Shown one piece after another: positions 34,761 through 43,986 of a stretch of DNA of 54,618 bases; position 1 is the first letter of the stretch, and the number at the start of each line of letters is the position of its first letter. The notes below the pieces were generated by a model. It had not been told where the DNA came from, did no database searches, and worked only from the letters and a program-made list of their open reading frames with translations. The stretch spans positions 1-54,618 of the forward strand of contig BLMC01000014.1 in NCBI GenBank assembly GCA_011959805.1, in the 5' to 3' direction. The position numbers were made by a program, and so were the translations under genes. This DNA is from Lachnospiraceae bacterium (GTDB lineage: Bacteria; Bacillota; Clostridia; Lachnospirales; Lachnospiraceae).

Positions 34761-35275
34761 ATCTGAACAGTTCCTTTCTCTTGGCCACGGATATGTTTTT
34801 TATTTGTTACTTTTCACACCCACACCAAAGTAGTGGGAATCATGCGCCAAAATGCTAAAAACTTTAGCATTTTGTGTGCAAAATCTGTTATAATTCACAC
34901 CTGAGTAACCTATAGGCTGATAAATGGCATGGGTGTGAATTGTAACGTGTTTTATTGTAGTAATTACATAAATTATAGATAAGCGGCGTATGTTAATAGG
35001 GTATCTATCACCGTAAAAATGTGTTTTAGAAACTTTTCACAAAGAAATCACAAAGAATATGTTGATTTATGCCCTTTGAAACCCTATAATTATAGTTGCG
35101 ATTTATTCACATAGGCATCACTTTGCATCAGGAAGTGCCCTGATGGATGGCGTGAAATTTTAATTTCACGCCGAAAAACGCTAAAGATAGGCGTTTTTCC
35201 TCTTGATTTGAGATTCCGCGAAGCGGAATCATGGAGGTTAGTATGACATAAATTTAGAAAGGATACTACAGGAAA
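34761..35275. promoter_or_regulatory. Divergent control region of oppD and ftsH with many inverted repeats
   Basis: About 515 bases without a gene. Elements from left to right: a 12-bp stem CAAAATGCTAAA/TTTAGCATTTTG (34848-34874); a perfect TATAAT at 34889-34894; AATTCACACC (34892-34901) facing GGTGTGAATT (34932-34941), a large inverted repeat overlapping that -10 box, with a third TCACACC half-site near 34815; then in the ftsH leader three successive hairpins: GGCGTGAAATT/AATTTCACGCC (35149-35172), AAAAACGC/GCGTTTTT (35174-35198, terminator-like) and GATTCCGC/GCGGAATC (35212-35230). Just before ftsH there is a two-codon ORF (ATGACATAA at 35243-35251) with its own GGAGG. Confidence 0.6.
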
Positions 35276-37807
35276 ATGGACAATAATCAAGTCAATAATT
35301 ATGACAACAATTCCAACCGAAATAATAGCGGACCCGGAAACGGCGGAAACGGCGGCAATGGGGGGAATAACAATAATAATGGAAAAGACCCAAAGAAACA
35401 AAGCATTATTATTATGATTACAGCGGCAGTCTTGTCGCTTTTGTGTATTAGTTATTTTACTCGTGCTGTGACAGGCGCTACCACTGTTGAGATTTCGTAC
35501 AATAAATTTATCGAGATGGTTGAGTCTGGTAAAATTGAATCAGTCAAGATAGAATCGAACCAGATTGAGATTAAACCAGTTTCGAGCGCACAGGAAAAAG
35601 ACAATCCCAACAGTTTGTTAGCATCGGCGGTCAGGGTGACATATATCACTGGAAAGGTAGAGGATGATGAGACACTTACACAACGACTACTTGATGCGGG
35701 AATTGAAGTTCGGGGAACAGTTCCAGATGGATCAGGTATTATCCTTTCTCTTCTATATTATATAGTGCCAATTCTTTTGATGTGGGGACTTTTGAGCCTT
35801 TTGTTCCGCAAGATGACAGGTGGTGGCGGTGCATTTAGTATGGGAAAGAGTACCGCAAAGGTATATGTGCAGAAAGAGACAGGGATTACTTTTCGCGATG
35901 TTGCTGGTGAGGATGAGGCAAAGGAATCGCTTCAGGAGGTCGTGGACTTTTTGCATAATCCGGGCAGGTATGTCAAAATCGGTGCAAAACTTCCTAAAGG
36001 AGCATTGCTTGTAGGACCTCCTGGTACAGGTAAAACAATGCTTGCTAAGGCAGTTGCAGGCGAAGCGAAGGTTCCATTCTTTTCCCTTGCAGGTTCTGAT
36101 TTTATTGAGCTATATGTCGGTGTCGGTGCATCGCGCGTGCGCGATTTATTTAAAGAGGCAGAAAAAAACGCCCCATGCATTATTTTTATTGATGAGATTG
36201 ACGCTATCGGTAGAAGTCGTGACTCGAAATACGGCGGTGGCAACGAGGAACGCGAACAGACTTTAAACCAGTTGCTCTCTGAGATGGATGGTTTTGATGG
36301 CAAGAAGGGAATTATTATTCTTGCTGCTACCAATAGACCAGAAATTCTTGATAAAGCGCTTTTAAGACCAGGACGTTTTGATAGGCGTATTATTGTAGAT
36401 AAGCCAGATTTAAAGGGACGTGTCAATATTCTCAAAGTACATGCGAAAGATGTGTTGATGGATGAGACTGTGGATCTTGATGCGATTGCACTTGCGACAA
36501 GCGGTGCAGTGGGTGCGGACCTTGCCAACATGATTAATGAAGCGGCAATCAATGCTGTCAAGGAAGGCAGGGAATTTGTCAGCCAGAAAGATTTATTTAA
36601 CGCGGTGGAAGTGGTACTTGTCGGCAAGGAGAAAAAGGACCGTATTATGAGCAAAGAGGAGCGCAAAATTGTCTCCTATCATGAGGTTGGTCATGCGTTG
36701 ATTAGCGCATTACAGAAAAATTCTGAGCCAGTGCAAAAGATTACGATTGTACCCCGCACAATGGGCGCACTTGGCTATGTGATGCATGTCCCAGAAGATG
36801 AAAAATATCTCAATTCTCAGAATGAGTTGCATGATATGATTGTTGGCCTTTTGGGAGGACGCGCTGCGGAAGAAATTGTGTTTGACACAGTGACAACAGG
36901 CGCTTCAAATGATATTGAGAAAGCCACAGGTATTGCACGTTCAATGATTACGCGCTATGGTATGAGTAAGAAGTTTGGGCTGATGGGGCTTGAGACAGTT
37001 GAGAGCCAGTATTTGGAGGGGAGAAGTTCCCTTAACTGTGCAGACAATACGGCAGCTGAGATTGATACAGAAGTGATGAATATGCTTAAGGAGTGCTATG
37101 AAGAAGCACTTGCAATGCTGCGTGAGAACCGTGAAGTGATGGATAAAATTGCTGTACACCTAATTGAGAAAGAGACAATCACTGGAAAAGAGTTTATGAA
37201 GATTTATCGGGAAGCGAAGGGGTTGCCGGAGCCAGAGGAGAAAAAGGACGATATTGAAACCAAGGAGTTAGATACTTTGAAGGAAAATGTTGGTGTAGTA
37301 GAGCAGAAAAAAGAGGCGCAAATACCCACACAAAATGCATTTTCAGACAAGATGCAGCAGCCAGCATTCACAGCACAACCGCCAGAAAAATCATGGACTA
37401 TGCCACCAGCATATGACTGGAATCCAGCGGCGATGGAACAGAAACAATCGCAAAATGCTTCTGTACAACAACATTCCCAGAATGTAAATTTACAGCAATC
37501 GCAAGGCTCACAGATACAAAATATTATTGAACAACAAAATCAGAGTGTTACGTTGCAGAATATTTCTGCACAACAAGAACTGCAGAATCCAACACAACAA
37601 AATGAGAATTTGCAAGTACCTAATTTTGAAACACAACAAAATCAGCAAAATACAGTAAAACAGCAATATCCTCAGCCCTCACAGAATGCAGCGCTGCCAG
37701 AAGACAATGGCAACAATGGAGAAACATCTCGATTTGGTGCTTTGTGGGACAGATCAGTAAATGGAGATCGCAATAACAGTAATCACAATAATGAGAACCG
37801 ATGGTAA
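35276..37807 (+). CDS. ftsH: ATP-dependent zinc metalloprotease FtsH with long Q/N-rich tail
   Basis: A membrane-bound AAA protease that degrades unneeded or misfolded proteins. Layout of 843 residues: N/G-rich cytoplasmic start (1-40), span 1 (about 43-64), external domain, span 2 (about 155-177), AAA domain with Walker A GPPGTGKT (247-254), Walker B IIFIDEIDA (302-310) and the arginine-rich second region (ATNRPEILDKALLRPGRFDR), peptidase domain with zinc motif HEVGH (469-473) and D546 in GASNDIEKA. The enzyme normally ends near residue 650. Here about 165 further residues are rich in Q and N (such as QQHSQNVNLQQSQ), which is unusual. Long hairpin-rich leader upstream, strong terminator downstream. 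Confidence 0.95.
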   Translation: MDNNQVNNYDNNSNRNNSGPGNGGNGGNGGNNNNNGKDPKKQSIIIMITAAVLSLLCISYFTRAVTGATTVEISYNKFIEMVESGKIESVKIESNQIEIKPVSSAQEKDNPNSLLASAVRVTYITGKVEDDETLTQRLLDAGIEVRGTVPDGSGIILSLLYYIVPILLMWGLLSLLFRKMTGGGGAFSMGKSTAKVYVQKETGITFRDVAGEDEAKESLQEVVDFLHNPGRYVKIGAKLPKGALLVGPPGTGKTMLAKAVAGEAKVPFFSLAGSDFIELYVGVGASRVRDLFKEAEKNAPCIIFIDEIDAIGRSRDSKYGGGNEEREQTLNQLLSEMDGFDGKKGIIILAATNRPEILDKALLRPGRFDRRIIVDKPDLKGRVNILKVHAKDVLMDETVDLDAIALATSGAVGADLANMINEAAINAVKEGREFVSQKDLFNAVEVVLVGKEKKDRIMSKEERKIVSYHEVGHALISALQKNSEPVQKITIVPRTMGALGYVMHVPEDEKYLNSQNELHDMIVGLLGGRAAEEIVFDTVTTGASNDIEKATGIARSMITRYGMSKKFGLMGLETVESQYLEGRSSLNCADNTAAEIDTEVMNMLKECYEEALAMLRENREVMDKIAVHLIEKETITGKEFMKIYREAKGLPEPEEKKDDIETKELDTLKENVGVVEQKKEAQIPTQNAFSDKMQQPAFTAQPPEKSWTMPPAYDWNPAAMEQKQSQNASVQQHSQNVNLQQSQGSQIQNIIEQQNQSVTLQNISAQQELQNPTQQNENLQVPNFETQQNQQNTVKQQYPQPSQNAALPEDNGNNGETSRFGALWDRSVNGDRNNSNHNNENRW

Positions 37808-37870
37808 GAAAAGTGTGATAGTGTAGAAAAGGAATTGATAGAAAAAGGTTTTTGAACGTACAATTTAGTG

Positions 37871-37910
37871 AAGGGAGTACACATAGATTTCAAACGTGTA
37901 CTCCCTTTAT
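37871..37910 (+). terminator. Terminator after ftsH
   Basis: A perfect 12-bp stem AAGGGAGTACAC (37871-37882) with GTGTACTCCCTT (37896-37907), 13-base loop, short T-tail. Confidence 0.75.
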
Positions 37911-37960
37911 CAATATAATATCCTAATTAGAATATTGATGATGAAAAGGAGTGATTAGAA

Positions 37961-39967
37961 ATGTCAGATACAAAACAAAAGATAGACGAAAATAACGAAT
38001 TTGAAGTCAACCAATCTGAAATTATCGAATCTGAAAATATAGAAGTTGAATCCAATCAATCAAAAGTCATAGAATTAGGCGAGGATGAATCTGACAGTGA
38101 AGAATTTAATGTAAAGGAGGAGCTTCAAAAGCTTCCCAAGAAACCAGGTGTCTATATTATGCATGATGCTAATGATATTATTCTTTATGTAGGGAAAGCA
38201 AAAAATCTTTATAATCGTGTGCGTTCGTATTTCAAGGAAAATATAGGGCGTGGACCACAGATTGATAAGATGGTCTCTTTGATTGTACGATTTGAGTATA
38301 TTGTGACAGATTCTGAGATAGAAGCGTTAGTGTTAGAAAATAATTTAATCAAAGAGCATTTGCCCAAATATAATACATTGTTGAAAGATGATAAGACATA
38401 TCCCTATATTAAGGTGACACTGGGAGAGGATTATCCACGTATTATGATAGTGCATCAGATGAAGAAGGACAAAGCAAAGTATTTTGGTCCTTTTACTAAT
38501 GGAGGCGTAAAGGAAAGTATTGATTTGATTAACAAGTTATATCAATTGCGGACATGCAACAGAAAACTTCCAAAAGACTGTGGCAAGGAGCGTCCCTGTT
38601 TGAATTATCATATAGGACAATGTTGTGCGCCCTGTCAGGGTGAAATCTCAAAAGAAGCATATGCAGAACAAATTGAAAAAGCGATAGATTTCCTAAATGG
38701 AAAACAACAGTCTGTCATCAAAGAATTAAAGGAAAAAATGCAACAGGCTTCAGAGAAAATGGATTTTGAGGAAGCAATTCGATATCGAGATTTAATTGAG
38801 AGTGTAAAAAAGGTTAGCAAGACACAGAAAATGTCCGACAATGTGGGAGAAGACAAGGATATTATTGCACTTGCAATCGATGGAAATGAGACTGTAGTGC
38901 AAGTGTTTTTTCTACGCAATGGCAAGTTGATTGGCAGAGAACATTTTTATATGACACAGATTGAGGAGCTTACGGCGGACAATATTTTGACAAGTTTTGT
39001 CAAGCAGTTTTACGCGGGGACACCGTTTATTCCGCGGGAAATCATATTGCAGGAGCCAATTGAAGATATGGAGTTAGTGGAGCGATGGTTGAGCAATAGA
39101 AAGGGAACGCGAGTTTATTTAAGGGTACCACAGAAGGGGACAAAGGAACGACTTGTGGATTTGGCAGCAAGAAATGCCCAACTTGTGTTAAGTCAAGACC
39201 GAGAACGCATTAAGCGCGAGGAAGGCAGAACGATTGGGGCGGTGAAGGAGATTGAGGAAATCCTTGGCGTTAGCCCACTAACACGCATGGAGGCATTTGA
39301 CATCTCAAATACCAGTGGGTTTGCCAATGTAGGTTCTATGGTCGTGTATGAGAAAGGGAAGCCTAAACGCAGCGATTACCGGAAATTTCGCATGAAAACA
39401 GTCGCAGGTCCTGATGACTATGCCTGCATGTACGAAGTCTTGACAAGACGTTTTCAACATGGTCTGGATGAGCGTCAGGAAATGATGTTGGACGAAAACA
39501 GTGTCGGGGAGGATTTTGGAAGTTTTACGAAGTTTCCAGACTTACTTTTGATGGACGGTGGGCGCGGTCAGGTAAATGTTGCACTGCAAGTGCTTGATGA
39601 GTTAGGCATCAGTATTCCAGTCTGTGGTATGGTGAAAGATGAAAATCACCACACAAGAGGATTGTATTTTAATAATGTAGAGCTGCCAATTGATACGCGC
39701 AGTGAAGGTTTTAAATTAATTACGCGCATACAAGATGAAGCGCACCGTTTTGCGATTACCTATCATCGTTCCCTTCGCAATAAAGCACAGGTACACTCTG
39801 TACTCGAGGAAATACCAGGTGTGGGACCCAGCCGCAGAAAAGCGTTAATGAAATATTTTAAGTCCATTGAAGAGCTGCGTGCTGCAGATGCCACTAAGAT
39901 TTCAGAAGTACCTGGAATTACAGCAGTTGTAGCGGAGGAAATTTATCGATTTTTTCAGAGCAATTAA
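37961..39967 (+). CDS. uvrC: Excinuclease ABC subunit C
   Basis: Makes both incisions in nucleotide excision repair. The GIY-YIG domain begins at about residue 58 ([26 protein letters not shown]); the UvrB-interacting helix pair is at about 250-285; the RNase H-like nuclease carries [17 protein letters not shown] and HHTRG; tandem helix-hairpin-helix motifs end the protein ([13 protein letters not shown]). 668 residues include a 50-residue acidic N-terminal extension (rich in E, S, N) absent from typical UvrC. The ATG has a good GGAGTG signal, so the extension is probably translated. Confidence 0.96.
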   Translation: MSDTKQKIDENNEFEVNQSEIIESENIEVESNQSKVIELGEDESDSEEFNVKEELQKLPKKPGVYIMHDANDIILYVGKAKNLYNRVRSYFKENIGRGPQIDKMVSLIVRFEYIVTDSEIEALVLENNLIKEHLPKYNTLLKDDKTYPYIKVTLGEDYPRIMIVHQMKKDKAKYFGPFTNGGVKESIDLINKLYQLRTCNRKLPKDCGKERPCLNYHIGQCCAPCQGEISKEAYAEQIEKAIDFLNGKQQSVIKELKEKMQQASEKMDFEEAIRYRDLIESVKKVSKTQKMSDNVGEDKDIIALAIDGNETVVQVFFLRNGKLIGREHFYMTQIEELTADNILTSFVKQFYAGTPFIPREIILQEPIEDMELVERWLSNRKGTRVYLRVPQKGTKERLVDLAARNAQLVLSQDRERIKREEGRTIGAVKEIEEILGVSPLTRMEAFDISNTSGFANVGSMVVYEKGKPKRSDYRKFRMKTVAGPDDYACMYEVLTRRFQHGLDERQEMMLDENSVGEDFGSFTKFPDLLLMDGGRGQVNVALQVLDELGISIPVCGMVKDENHHTRGLYFNNVELPIDTRSEGFKLITRIQDEAHRFAITYHRSLRNKAQVHSVLEEIPGVGPSRRKALMKYFKSIEELRAADATKISEVPGITAVVAEEIYRFFQSN

Positions 39968-40017
39968 GGATTTTTTAATATTTCTTTTCTTATAATATGG
40001 ATAAATAAACGGTTCTT

Positions 40018-40068
40018 AATAACCTTTGGTAATAACTTGTTGAAGACTATATCACAAAGGTTATTTTT
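40018..40068 (+). terminator. Terminator after uvrC
   Basis: AATAACCTTTG (40018-40028) pairs with CAAAGGTTATT (40055-40065), followed by a T-run TTTTTG; loop of 26 bases. Confidence 0.65.
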
Positions 40069-40126
40069 GAACAGTTTCCAAGAAAGGAGAGGGACTATTA
40101 TAAAGTAGTCTCAAGAAAAGAAATAT

Positions 40127-42505
40127 ATGTGGATTGAAATACTGAAAAAAGATTTGATGAAGCAAAAAGGGATTAATGTAATTTTGTTTTTGTTTATCAC
40201 ACTATCGACAATATTCCTTGCCAGCAGCGTCAATAATATTTATTTGGTTACAAACGGACTCAATACATATATGGAATATGCCAATGTTAGCGATGTGATG
40301 GTAGTGTTTGGCGGTGGTGCAGAAAGAGAACAATTTCAAGAGTGGATAAAAAGTCGTAGTGAGATTACAGAATATGACTGTGAAGAATTATGTGAGATTA
40401 AAGCGGAGGATATTACAATAAAGCAGGCCGATGCCACAAGTACACTCAAGACAAATGGGGCAAGTCTTTATCTGGCAAGTATTGGTTCCAAGTATGCGAA
40501 ACCACTTGATAATAAGGGAAATGAATTGTCACTTGCTCCTGGAGAAGTCGCGGTAACATCATGGATGATGGAGAAAAATGCACTTCATATTGGAGACAAG
40601 ATTGAGGTTTACATTTCTGACAAAGCATATTCTTATCAAATTGCTATACAAAGCAGAGACATTATGTACGGAAATGAGATGAGCGGAATGGCGCGATTTA
40701 TTTTCTGTAAGGACGATTACAATAAAATGGTTTCCGGCAGCACAAACAGAAAGATTGAAGTTTATGGTTATAATACAACCAATCCCAAAAAGACTCTCGA
40801 CGCTATGAACCAGCAAGAATTTAAGTTTCTTGTAAACGCTTTTGAACGCAGTATTTATTCATTATTGTATGTGTTTGATATGATTGTTGCTGCACTGCTA
40901 ATTGTAGTTGGATTTTGTCTGATTTTAATATCACTTATGATTCTAAAGTTTTCTCTTAGTTTTACAATGGAGGAAAATTATCGGGAAGTCGGAGTAATGA
41001 AAGCAATTGGGATGCGGAATTTTTCGATACGAAAAATATATCTTGTAAAGTATTTTGCTCTGGTGGTGACAGGAGCAATCGTGGGATTTTTAATCAGCAT
41101 TCCATTTGGTAAGGGTATGATGGATAGCGTCAGCAAAAATATGGTTTTAGGCGACAGTACAAATACTGCTGTCATTAATCTAGTTTGTAGTATTGTGATA
41201 ATATTGTTTGTGACAGGAATGTGTGTTGTCTTTACCGGAAAATTAAAGAAAATCTCTGCGATTGAAGCGATACGAAGTGGGGATAGTGGCGAACGATATC
41301 AAAAACGCAGAGGGTTATGCCTTTATAAGAGAAAATATATGGGGACGATATCCTTTCTTGGATTAAATGATATTCTTTGCAATACAAGGCGTTATCTTGT
41401 TTTATTCTTTACATTTTGTATCAGTTTTGTGCTGATTACAGTTCCGCTTAATACATTGACAACGATGGAGAGTGATGAAATGGCATCTAAGTTTAACTTG
41501 AATCCTGATGCGGCGATTTATTTGGAAACAGTTGAGGAACAAGGGGCTGCGCCATATCATAACACGAAGGACTTGGAACATGCGTTGCGTCGTATAGAAA
41601 AGGAGATGGCAGCAAAAGGCTATACGGCACAGTTAAGTGTTGGAGCACTGTGTTTTATAGAATATACAATAAATGATGTGGGTGATGTTATAAAGCCTCT
41701 TTCCAATTATCCGATTGGCAAGAATGGAAGCTTTTGCGAATATCAGGCGGGTTTAGCGCCAAAATTAAGCAATGAGGTCGCTTTTTCTAAAAAGATTATG
41801 GAGGAAAATAATCTTGAAATTGGAGATATTGTTATTGTTAAAATTGGAGGAAAGGAACAAAAACTGATTATTACAGGGTATTACAGTGATTATATGCAAC
41901 TTGGAAAAAGTGCTCGACTAAATCCAGCAATTGATATAAGTGATGAAATTTTATCAGGATATTGGAAGGCCACCGTTGAGATGGAGACAGCTTTGACGCA
42001 GCAGGAACTAGCAAGTGTACTAAAAAAAGAGTTTCCCCAATACAATTGGGTTACAGCGCAAGAAGCACTGGATGCGAATATTGGTTCGATTAAAAGTACA
42101 ATGCAGATACTACAGATTCCAATGACAATAATGTTGTGCATCCTGATTATGCTGATTTCCTTGCTAATGATGAAATTATTTATTGTGCGAGAGAAGGGAC
42201 AACTTGCCATGCTCAAAAGTATAGGTTGGCGCAACAAAGCAATTCGGTTGTGGTTAGTTATGCGGATGGTATGGGTTGTAATTTTGTCTATGATTGTTGC
42301 AGTTCCATTGTCTATGCTGTGCAATCGGTTTGTGCTAAGAAATATTTTTGCAATTATGGGAGCAGAACTTCAGATACAGGTCGAGCCGCAAAAGGCATAT
42401 GTTTTATATCCTGTAATTTTACTTGTGGGAATTATGTTTGCAACGTATTTTGCGACTGGAAGTGTAAAAAGAATCAGTACCAATGATATGAAAATAGCAG
42501 AATAA
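40127..42505 (+). CDS. FtsX/MacB-type ABC transporter permease
   Basis: A 792-residue permease with two FtsX repeats. Span 1 is near residues 15-35, followed by a large external domain (about 40-240), then three spans to about 375 ending with KKISAIEAIRSGD. The second half repeats the plan: span near 415, external domain, then three spans with MLKSIGWRNKAIR and a C-terminal SVKRISTNDMK. This type exports or senses peptides and lipids rather than importing. With the ATPase, response regulator and kinase that follow it resembles modules for antimicrobial-peptide resistance. The strong AAAGGAGAGG lies about 35 bases upstream, beyond a small hairpin; the proximal signal is only AAGAAAAG. Confidence 0.88.
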   Translation: MWIEILKKDLMKQKGINVILFLFITLSTIFLASSVNNIYLVTNGLNTYMEYANVSDVMVVFGGGAEREQFQEWIKSRSEITEYDCEELCEIKAEDITIKQADATSTLKTNGASLYLASIGSKYAKPLDNKGNELSLAPGEVAVTSWMMEKNALHIGDKIEVYISDKAYSYQIAIQSRDIMYGNEMSGMARFIFCKDDYNKMVSGSTNRKIEVYGYNTTNPKKTLDAMNQQEFKFLVNAFERSIYSLLYVFDMIVAALLIVVGFCLILISLMILKFSLSFTMEENYREVGVMKAIGMRNFSIRKIYLVKYFALVVTGAIVGFLISIPFGKGMMDSVSKNMVLGDSTNTAVINLVCSIVIILFVTGMCVVFTGKLKKISAIEAIRSGDSGERYQKRRGLCLYKRKYMGTISFLGLNDILCNTRRYLVLFFTFCISFVLITVPLNTLTTMESDEMASKFNLNPDAAIYLETVEEQGAAPYHNTKDLEHALRRIEKEMAAKGYTAQLSVGALCFIEYTINDVGDVIKPLSNYPIGKNGSFCEYQAGLAPKLSNEVAFSKKIMEENNLEIGDIVIVKIGGKEQKLIITGYYSDYMQLGKSARLNPAIDISDEILSGYWKATVEMETALTQQELASVLKKEFPQYNWVTAQEALDANIGSIKSTMQILQIPMTIMLCILIMLISLLMMKLFIVREKGQLAMLKSIGWRNKAIRLWLVMRMVWVVILSMIVAVPLSMLCNRFVLRNIFAIMGAELQIQVEPQKAYVLYPVILLVGIMFATYFATGSVKRISTNDMKIAE

Positions 42506-42523
42506 GCGTGAAGGAGGATTGCA

Positions 42524-43285
42524 ATGAAGGCGTTAAAGGCAAGAGATTTGTGTAAGACGTATATTGTGAACAGGAGACATAACAATGTGCTTAGAAATGT
42601 AAATTTGGAGATTGAAGAAGGCGAAATGGTGGGAATTATGGGTCCTTCTGGCTCTGGAAAAACAACTCTGTTATATACAGTCAGTGGAATGGATACTGCT
42701 ACAGCAGGTGATATTGAGTTTTTTGGAGAGGAATTGACAAAGCTATCGGCAGACCAAGTGAGCGATTTGCGCCTAAAACGAATGGGATTTGTTTTTCAAC
42801 AGATGTATATGCTAAAAAATCTCTCGATTTATGATAATATTATCTTGCCTGCATATCAGGCAGATTCCAGAAAAGAGCAACGAAGAAAAATCAACGAGCG
42901 CGCAAAGGTTTTAATGGCAAAACTTGGTATTAGCGAGGTTGCGGACAATGATATCAGCGAAGTATCTGGCGGGCAATTACAGAGAGCTTGCATTGCCCGA
43001 AGTATGATTAACAATCCTAAAATTATTTTTGCCGATGAGCCAACAGGAGCATTAAATAAGCAAAACTCCGAGGAAGTTATGAAGGAGTTAAACAAATTAA
43101 ATGAAGATGGAACAACAATTATGATGGTGACACATGATGTAAAAGTGGCTTCTCGATGCGAGCGAGTATTTTATATAGAGGATGGTAATATTCGTGAAGA
43201 AAAGCATCTTGGAAAATACAAAGAAGATATGGCGAGAGAACGAGAAAGAGAATTAAACAACTGGTTGATGAAACTTGGATGGTAG
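42524..43285 (+). CDS. ABC transporter ATPase (LolD/BceA-type)
   Basis: A 253-residue ATPase partner of the FtsX-type permease. Walker A GPSGSGKTT, VFQQMYMLKNLSIYDNI (the characteristic Q-loop of this class), signature VSGGQLQR, Walker B IIFADEPTGALN and H-loop VTHD are present. The C-terminus carries an extra charged helix (KYKEDMARERERELNNW). GAAGGAGG precedes the ATG. The gene lies 18 bases after the permease, and its end overlaps the reading frame of the response regulator. Confidence 0.93.
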   Translation: MKALKARDLCKTYIVNRRHNNVLRNVNLEIEEGEMVGIMGPSGSGKTTLLYTVSGMDTATAGDIEFFGEELTKLSADQVSDLRLKRMGFVFQQMYMLKNLSIYDNIILPAYQADSRKEQRRKINERAKVLMAKLGISEVADNDISEVSGGQLQRACIARSMINNPKIIFADEPTGALNKQNSEEVMKELNKLNEDGTTIMMVTHDVKVASRCERVFYIEDGNIREEKHLGKYKEDMARERERELNNWLMKLGW

Positions 43286-43305
43286 GTTTTGATGAGGTAG
43301 TGAGT

Positions 43306-43986
43306 GTGTTTGATATTTTAATGGTGGAAGATGAAAAAGAGTTAGCAAAGCTGTTAAAAATTTATATAGAAAGAGCAAACTATACCTTTCAATTGGTGAC
43401 TTCGGGAGAAGAAGCGCTCGACTTTCTAAAAAATAATACAGTGAAAATGTTACTTTTAGACATTACACTTCCTAACCTTGATGGTTTTGTTGTGTGCAGA
43501 GAAGTACGCCGAATGGGCAGTATACCAATTTTAATAATTAGTGCGCGTGTGAGCAAAGAGGATCAATTAAATGGTTTTCGGCTAGGCGCGGATGATTATC
43601 TGGAAAAACCTGTTGATCCAGATTTGCTGGTGGCAAAAATTAATTCACTTTTTACACGTGTCTACGGTGTACACATAGAGAAAGAGATTTTATATTCAGG
43701 TAATTTGATGATTGATAAGTCCGCCAGAAAAGTTTACAAAGAAAAGACATTGGTGGAACTTAATGCGAAGGAATATGAATTGTTACTGATAATGGTTGAA
43801 AATTCTGGAAAGACGCTTGATAAAGACTTTTTGTTTTACAAAATTTGGGGAGTAGACAGTTTTAGTGAAAATCAAACATTGACGGTACATATCAATATGC
43901 TGCGCAATAAAATTGAGGAGAATCCAAAGAAGCCATTGCGTATCAAGACTGTGTGGGGAATAGGATATCGCTATGAAGAACTATAA
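43306..43986 (+). CDS. OmpR-family response regulator
   Basis: A two-domain DNA-binding regulator of 226 residues. The receiver has the acidic pair E8-D9, phospho-acceptor D52 (LLLDITLPNLDGF) and the lysine in YLEKPVDP. The winged-helix domain follows (about 130-226) with ELNAKEYELLLIMVENSG and HINMLRNKIEENP. I prefer the GTG at 43306 (MFDILMVEDE), with TGAGG eight bases upstream; an ATG at 43279 in the same frame would add nine residues and overlap the ATPase stop. It probably controls the upstream transporter genes together with the kinase. Confidence 0.92.
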   Translation: MFDILMVEDEKELAKLLKIYIERANYTFQLVTSGEEALDFLKNNTVKMLLLDITLPNLDGFVVCREVRRMGSIPILIISARVSKEDQLNGFRLGADDYLEKPVDPDLLVAKINSLFTRVYGVHIEKEILYSGNLMIDKSARKVYKEKTLVELNAKEYELLLIMVENSGKTLDKDFLFYKIWGVDSFSENQTLTVHINMLRNKIEENPKKPLRIKTVWGIGYRYEEL

